This document shows positions 60,717-64,000 of a stretch of DNA of 64,000 nucleotides, piece after piece. The notes below the pieces were generated by a model. It was not told the DNA's origin, searched no databases, and was given only the letters and a program-made list of their open reading frames with translations. A program made the translations under genes and the position numbers. This DNA is from an uncultured Pelagibacteraceae bacterium (GTDB lineage Bacteria; Pseudomonadota; Alphaproteobacteria; Pelagibacterales; Pelagibacteraceae): positions 1 to 64,000 of the forward strand of contig CACBNI010000004.1 of the NCBI GenBank assembly GCA_902540595.1, read 5' to 3'. How positions within the stretch are numbered: position 1 is the stretch's first letter; every line of letters starts with the position of its first letter.

Positions 60717-62062
60717 ATATCACTGGTACAATCTCCACCTGGATATCTGCTTTCATGACATCTGCTGGGACCATTAGGTTCTTTACCAAAATCTACTATA
60801 AAATCCTTATTTATTTTCATTCCCCCATTTTCTACGTCACAATCAATCATTATCATTGCTCCACCTTGCTTTCTAATATCTGGATAAAATTGGTTATCCC
60901 AAGTAGAGAACAAAGAAGTAGTTACGTACATGCGTTTTCCATCTAATGACAATTGATACATTTGTGGACCACCTGCAATTTTTACTCCATTCACTTCTGG
61001 TGCTTTTCCTAAAAGTCCACCCATCCAAACTTGCCCTGTCAACTTGGGCTTATGGGGATTAGAAATATCGTATTGTCTCATATCACCATGTAACCAATTA
61101 TTTAGGTAAAGATACTTATCATCCATTGAAACCAGTATCGCAGACATAACACCTGGTATTGGAATCGGCCAATCTGGATGAGGTTCGTTATCGACATCAA
61201 TTATTTTTTCCCATTCCCACTTACCTTCTTTTGATTTCCAAAAGTGAATTACATTGGCGCTTAAAGCAGCACCACAAAATCCATGACTACTATCAGGATT
61301 ATGCATAAATTTTACTTCGAGAGGTATTAATCCATCTTCTCCAAGATACATGGTATCTACAGGTTCTTTTTTTTTAAAATCCCAAATATGCAATCTTCGT
61401 CCGTACTTTAAATGTCCAACCTCCTCTAGATCAAAACCTGGCATGAAAGTATTCGGTGCTGCCCATTCAGAGCTAACCATTACATTATGTCTTGGCTGGT
61501 ACCAGAAATCATAACTAAATGGTATATCGCCCATAGAGTTTTCCCATCTTCCAACAATTTCAAATTCTTTATTTAAATGCAAATATCCTCCAGGTGCTTC
61601 TCCTTTTGCATTTCCTAAAAATGAGATAATTATTTCTGACCCTAAGCAATGCACAGTATGCGGTCCAGATAAATTAGTTTTAGCTTTAATCTCTGAACCT
61701 TCAATAATTTTATGAATTCTTGGTGCAAAAGGATCTGAAGCGGTGTCTATTATATGAATATTATTTGACCTTACTCCAGGAACTAAAAGATATTTTCTGC
61801 TCATCTCTGAGTCACTATGACATGAAGAGCATGCATTCCAACCCATATGATGTAATTCATCTCCAATACCTGGCATCTCAAGCCGATGAATAACCTTAGA
61901 GTAATTTGGACTTTCTGGATTAACATCAATAGTTGCTAAATAATCAGGTTTTTGTATTCCTGTTCCTGTGTAAATGGCTATCGTATACAAAAGTTTTTCA
62001 CTTGGTGCCTTAATAGCAGCAGAAGGGCTAGCGTATCCAGGTCCACAACATGACTCGCTCAT
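60707..62062 (-). CDS. mtoX: Selenium-binding-protein family methanethiol oxidase
   Basis: 451 aa. MSESCCGPGYASP and KLLYTIAIYTGTGIQKPDYL begin it; WNACSSCHSDSEMSRKYL, GPHTVHCLG, SEWAAPNTF, NPDSSHGFCG and YLNNWLHGDMRQYD are SBP56/methanethiol oxidase blocks. The enzyme converts methanethiol to formaldehyde, hydrogen peroxide and hydrogen sulfide. In SAR11-type cells methanethiol is made by DMSP demethylation, which fits acuI in this window. Confidence 0.9.
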   Translation of the reverse strand: MSESCCGPGYASPSAAIKAPSEKLLYTIAIYTGTGIQKPDYLATIDVNPESPNYSKVIHRLEMPGIGDELHHMGWNACSSCHSDSEMSRKYLLVPGVRSNNIHIIDTASDPFAPRIHKIIEGSEIKAKTNLSGPHTVHCLGSEIIISFLGNAKGEAPGGYLHLNKEFEIVGRWENSMGDIPFSYDFWYQPRHNVMVSSEWAAPNTFMPGFDLEEVGHLKYGRRLHIWDFKKKEPVDTMYLGEDGLIPLEVKFMHNPDSSHGFCGAALSANVIHFWKSKEGKWEWEKIIDVDNEPHPDWPIPIPGVMSAILVSMDDKYLYLNNWLHGDMRQYDISNPHKPKLTGQVWMGGLLGKAPEVNGVKIAGGPQMYQLSLDGKRMYVTTSLFSTWDNQFYPDIRKQGGAMIMIDCDVENGGMKINKDFIVDFGKEPNGPSRCHESRYPGGDCTSDIWL

Positions 62063-62132
62063 TAAAAATTCCTTTATAAAACTTTAAAATAAAATTAGCT
62101 TATTTTAAACTTTTGTTAGAACACATCAATGT

Positions 62133-62330
62133 TTATTTATTTTTTTTAATTTGATCTTCACAAAACTTTCTAGCTTCTTTTAAATCACTAATCTTAGACT
62201 TTGATAGTTTCTGACTTGCAGCTAGACAAGCATCAACAGCTCTTTTAAAATTATGATCTTTAAAAGTTAAAACTAGATACATTCCCAAAAATATAAAAAA
62301 AACTATTAAAATATTTTTTTTATTTATCAC
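62133..62330 (-). CDS. Small single-span protein, unknown
   Basis: 65 aa with an N-terminal hydrophobic helix (ILIVFFIFLGMYLVLTF) and a cytoplasmic or periplasmic helical tail with Cys in AVDACLAAS and ARKFCEDQ. It shares one base with the enoyl-CoA hydratase stop. Unknown function. Confidence 0.6.
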   Translation of the reverse strand: MINKKNILIVFFIFLGMYLVLTFKDHNFKRAVDACLAASQKLSKSKISDLKEARKFCEDQIKKNK

Positions 62331-63109
62331 TATTTATTTTTCCAAACTGGTTTTCTTTTTTCAAGAAACGCAGAAATTCCCTCTTTGGCATCAATTGCCA
62401 TCATATTTAAAGTCATCATTTTACTTGTGTATGCATAAGCTTTTCTCAAAGGCATCTCTAATTGTTTGTAGAAAGTTTGTTTTCCAATTTTTATTGTTAG
62501 ATTTGATTTAGATGCAATTTTTTTAGCTACTTTCAAGATTTCACTGTTTAATTTTGATTTGCTATAACAGTCATTTATCAATCCAATTTCTTTCGCAAAA
62601 TATGCAGAAATTGGTTCTCCTGAAAGCAACATTTTCATCATAGGTTTTCGATTAATTTTTCTACTAACTGCTACCATCGGCGTGCTGCAAAATAATCCTA
62701 TATTAACTCCAGGTGTAGCAAATAAAGCATCTTTGGAACTATATGCTAAATCACAACTTGCGACTAATTGACATCCTGCTGCAAAAGCTGCTCCATGAAC
62801 TTTAGCAATTACTGGTTTTCTTCCCTCAACTATTTGGAGCATAACTTTAGAGCAAAGATTAAATAATTTTTGATACTTTTGTTTTGTTTTTAATCCTTTT
62901 ACTTCCTTCAAATTATGTCCTGCACTAAATCCTTTTCCTGCACCTTCGAGGATAATAACTTTAACTTTTTTATCAGCATCTAATATTTTTAAATTTTTTA
63001 ATATGTCGCTAAGATTTTTAAATGATAATGAGTTATAAGTTTGTGGTTCATCGATTACAATTGATGAAATCTCGTCGTTAATTTTTTTTATTTTTATATT
63101 GCTTGCCAT
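62330..63109 (-). CDS. Enoyl-CoA hydratase/isomerase family protein (ECHDC3-like)
   Basis: 259 aa. EGAGKGFSAGHNLKEVKG is the oxyanion-hole loop, and VHGAAFAAGCQLVASCDLAY the second. SSKDALFATPGVNIGLFCSTPM is typical of the ECHDC3 branch. The usual catalytic Glu positions are not both obvious, so the exact reaction is unclear. It abuts the oxygenase gene. Confidence 0.85.
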   Translation of the reverse strand: MASNIKIKKINDEISSIVIDEPQTYNSLSFKNLSDILKNLKILDADKKVKVIILEGAGKGFSAGHNLKEVKGLKTKQKYQKLFNLCSKVMLQIVEGRKPVIAKVHGAAFAAGCQLVASCDLAYSSKDALFATPGVNIGLFCSTPMVAVSRKINRKPMMKMLLSGEPISAYFAKEIGLINDCYSKSKLNSEILKVAKKIASKSNLTIKIGKQTFYKQLEMPLRKAYAYTSKMMTLNMMAIDAKEGISAFLEKRKPVWKNK

Positions 63110-63961
63110 TTAATCAGCCAACCCGTCAGATCTTTCCTGATTTCTTTCTATATGAATTGGTAAAATTTTACCATAAATTGCTTTTGAGTGTTCTGGTGTA
63201 TTAACTCTCCATGGGTCTAAAACATATGCTGGTATACACATGTATCTAGATTTTAAACCCTCAACCATGGTTACTCTATGAAGTGTAAATCTTCCTTTAA
63301 ATATCTGTAAATCCCCAGGTTCTAATTTTAATTGTCTTACATTTTTTCTGTCCCCTTTTAATACTTTGTTAACTTCATTAAAATTTTCATGCCCAGGTTT
63401 TCTAATATTAGGACAATATTCAAAAATACCACCTTTTTCAGGTTTCTGAATCATTATGCTTAAAGTAAATTCACAACTATCAAAATGCCATGGAAGAATT
63501 CCATCTGGTTTCATAATATTGTAAGCGTGACATGCTAAAGGGTCCGACCATCTGTATATTGGAGAAATATTAAGACAAGTTGAGGCAAAATTTAAAAGCT
63601 CATCTGTCTCATAAAGATATTTCATTTCAGAATTTTTTGAAAAACAATCAGAATTTAGATATCCGTTATATCTTTTCATAAAATTTCTTTTAGGGTGATC
63701 TGGTGGTAAACTAGGATCGTCTTTAGCATACAAATATGCATTAATATTCTCCTTTGACATGTACACTTCATCAAGTTGTTTCTCTAATTCTGAGTTCATC
63801 CTCTCCAATGACTTAGGTAATATAAAATTAGGGATTGTTGAGCAGCTAAATTGTTCTAACTCTAATTTACATTTTTGTATTAATTTTTGAATTGCTGGAG
63901 AATTTAAATCATTAATTGGATACTTTTCAAGATCAACAATAGTTTTAAGTCTATCATCCAT
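63110..63961 (-). CDS. HalD/ArpA-like 2OG-Fe(II) oxygenase (hydroxylase rather than halogenase)
   Basis: 283 aa. DDPSLPPDHPKRNFMKRYNGY, WSDPLACHAYNIMKPDGILP, then WHFDSCEFTLSIM, LEPGDLQIFKGRFTLHRVT, and KSRYMCIPAYV resemble the HalD/BesD and ArpA group. The iron motif is H159-F-D161, with H228 and R239 downstream. The halogenases have Gly in place of the Asp, so this should hydroxylate. Substrate unknown, possibly a free amino acid. Confidence 0.75.
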   Translation of the reverse strand: MDDRLKTIVDLEKYPINDLNSPAIQKLIQKCKLELEQFSCSTIPNFILPKSLERMNSELEKQLDEVYMSKENINAYLYAKDDPSLPPDHPKRNFMKRYNGYLNSDCFSKNSEMKYLYETDELLNFASTCLNISPIYRWSDPLACHAYNIMKPDGILPWHFDSCEFTLSIMIQKPEKGGIFEYCPNIRKPGHENFNEVNKVLKGDRKNVRQLKLEPGDLQIFKGRFTLHRVTMVEGLKSRYMCIPAYVLDPWRVNTPEHSKAIYGKILPIHIERNQERSDGLAD

Positions 63962-63966
63962 TAATT

Positions 63967-64000
63967 TTACTTTAGTTTACCTTCTTCTCTCATCTTTTCT
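63967..64000 (-). CDS. Possible 3' end of a gene cut by the right edge
   Basis: Two frames reach stops here on the minus strand: one reading EKMREEGKLK then TAA (63967-63969) and one reading RKDERRR then TAA (63977-63979). One is probably the end of the next gene of the same operon, but too little is visible to choose or name it. Confidence 0.3.
   Translation of the reverse strand, partial: EKMREEGKLK

Noticed and set aside
1..64000. CRISPR arrays, insertion sequences, prophage or integration sites
   Set aside because: No regular spaced repeats, transposase or integrase genes or terminal repeats were seen.

Overview
The window is AT-rich (roughly 30% G+C by eye), densely packed, and full of 1-4 nt gene overlaps. 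It carries an elongator tRNA-Met, an acuI-type acryloyl-CoA reductase, a selenium-binding-protein-type methanethiol oxidase, taurine-type ABC uptake, two fused FAD/GcvT-like demethylating dehydrogenases and many 2-oxoglutarate oxygenases. This combination points to a streamlined marine alphaproteobacterium of the SAR11 (Pelagibacterales) type. I cannot name a strain. I see no insertion sequence, prophage, CRISPR array or rRNA.

Layout. 0-3.1 kb: methylthioadenosine salvage (mtnP, mtnA and a FucA-like class II aldolase, with apt divergent), then tRNA-Met. 3.5-18 kb: an organosulfonate island. It has an aminotransferase - alanine dehydrogenase - dimethylglycine-dehydrogenase-like operon on the minus strand, divergent from tauABC and an LDH2-family 2-hydroxyacid dehydrogenase. 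It then has a double winged-helix protein, a BASS transporter, a phosphotransacetylase and a histidinol-dehydrogenase-family enzyme of probable HpsN (sulfopropanediol dehydrogenase) type. 18-21 kb: LysE exporter, HTH protein, glyoxalase-like protein and cysE-cysK. 21.7-25.7 kb: a tight run of ten very small genes (NTF2-like, cupin, small alpha/beta proteins, one secreted protein), followed by an atypical SMR protein and a DUF2798 protein. This is the least explained and most system-like part of the window. 25.7-37 kb: HisN-like phosphatase, gamma-butyrobetaine-dioxygenase-like protein, azoreductase, CcdA, PEP carboxylase, and a sugar-acid degradation set (SMP-30 lactonase, FAH hydrolase, SDR, HIBADH-type reductase, divergent IlvD/Edd dehydratase). 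36.9-37.2 kb: a non-coding stretch with a 9-codon ORF behind a perfect Shine-Dalgarno and three hairpins. 37.2-41 kb: small heme and copper proteins and a persulfide-dioxygenase-like protein. 41-46 kb: azlCD and a ferric-iron ABC system behind two tandem Fur-like palindromes. 46-51 kb: lysR-acuI-folE, then hisI with three tandem 2OG-oxygenase-like paralogues and a DUF2237 protein. 51-57 kb: a dehydrogenase-etfB-etfA-ETF:ubiquinone oxidoreductase operon. 57-64 kb: DUF4864 protein, flavodoxin-like oxidoreductase, FBT-like transporter, CoA-binding protein, ferredoxin, methanethiol oxidase, enoyl-CoA hydratase and a HalD/ArpA-like oxygenase.

How it fits together. Much of the window handles small methylated, sulfonated or sulfur compounds. 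Taurine nitrogen would leave via aminotransferase plus alanine dehydrogenase, and C2 carbon via acetyl phosphate and Pta. N-methyl groups would pass to folate through the two fused dehydrogenases, with electrons going through ETF to ubiquinone. DMSP-derived acryloyl-CoA and methanethiol would be met by AcuI and methanethiol oxidase, and sulfane sulfur by the ETHE1-like dioxygenase. Substrate names in the sulfonate and sugar-acid regions are inferences from family and neighbourhood.
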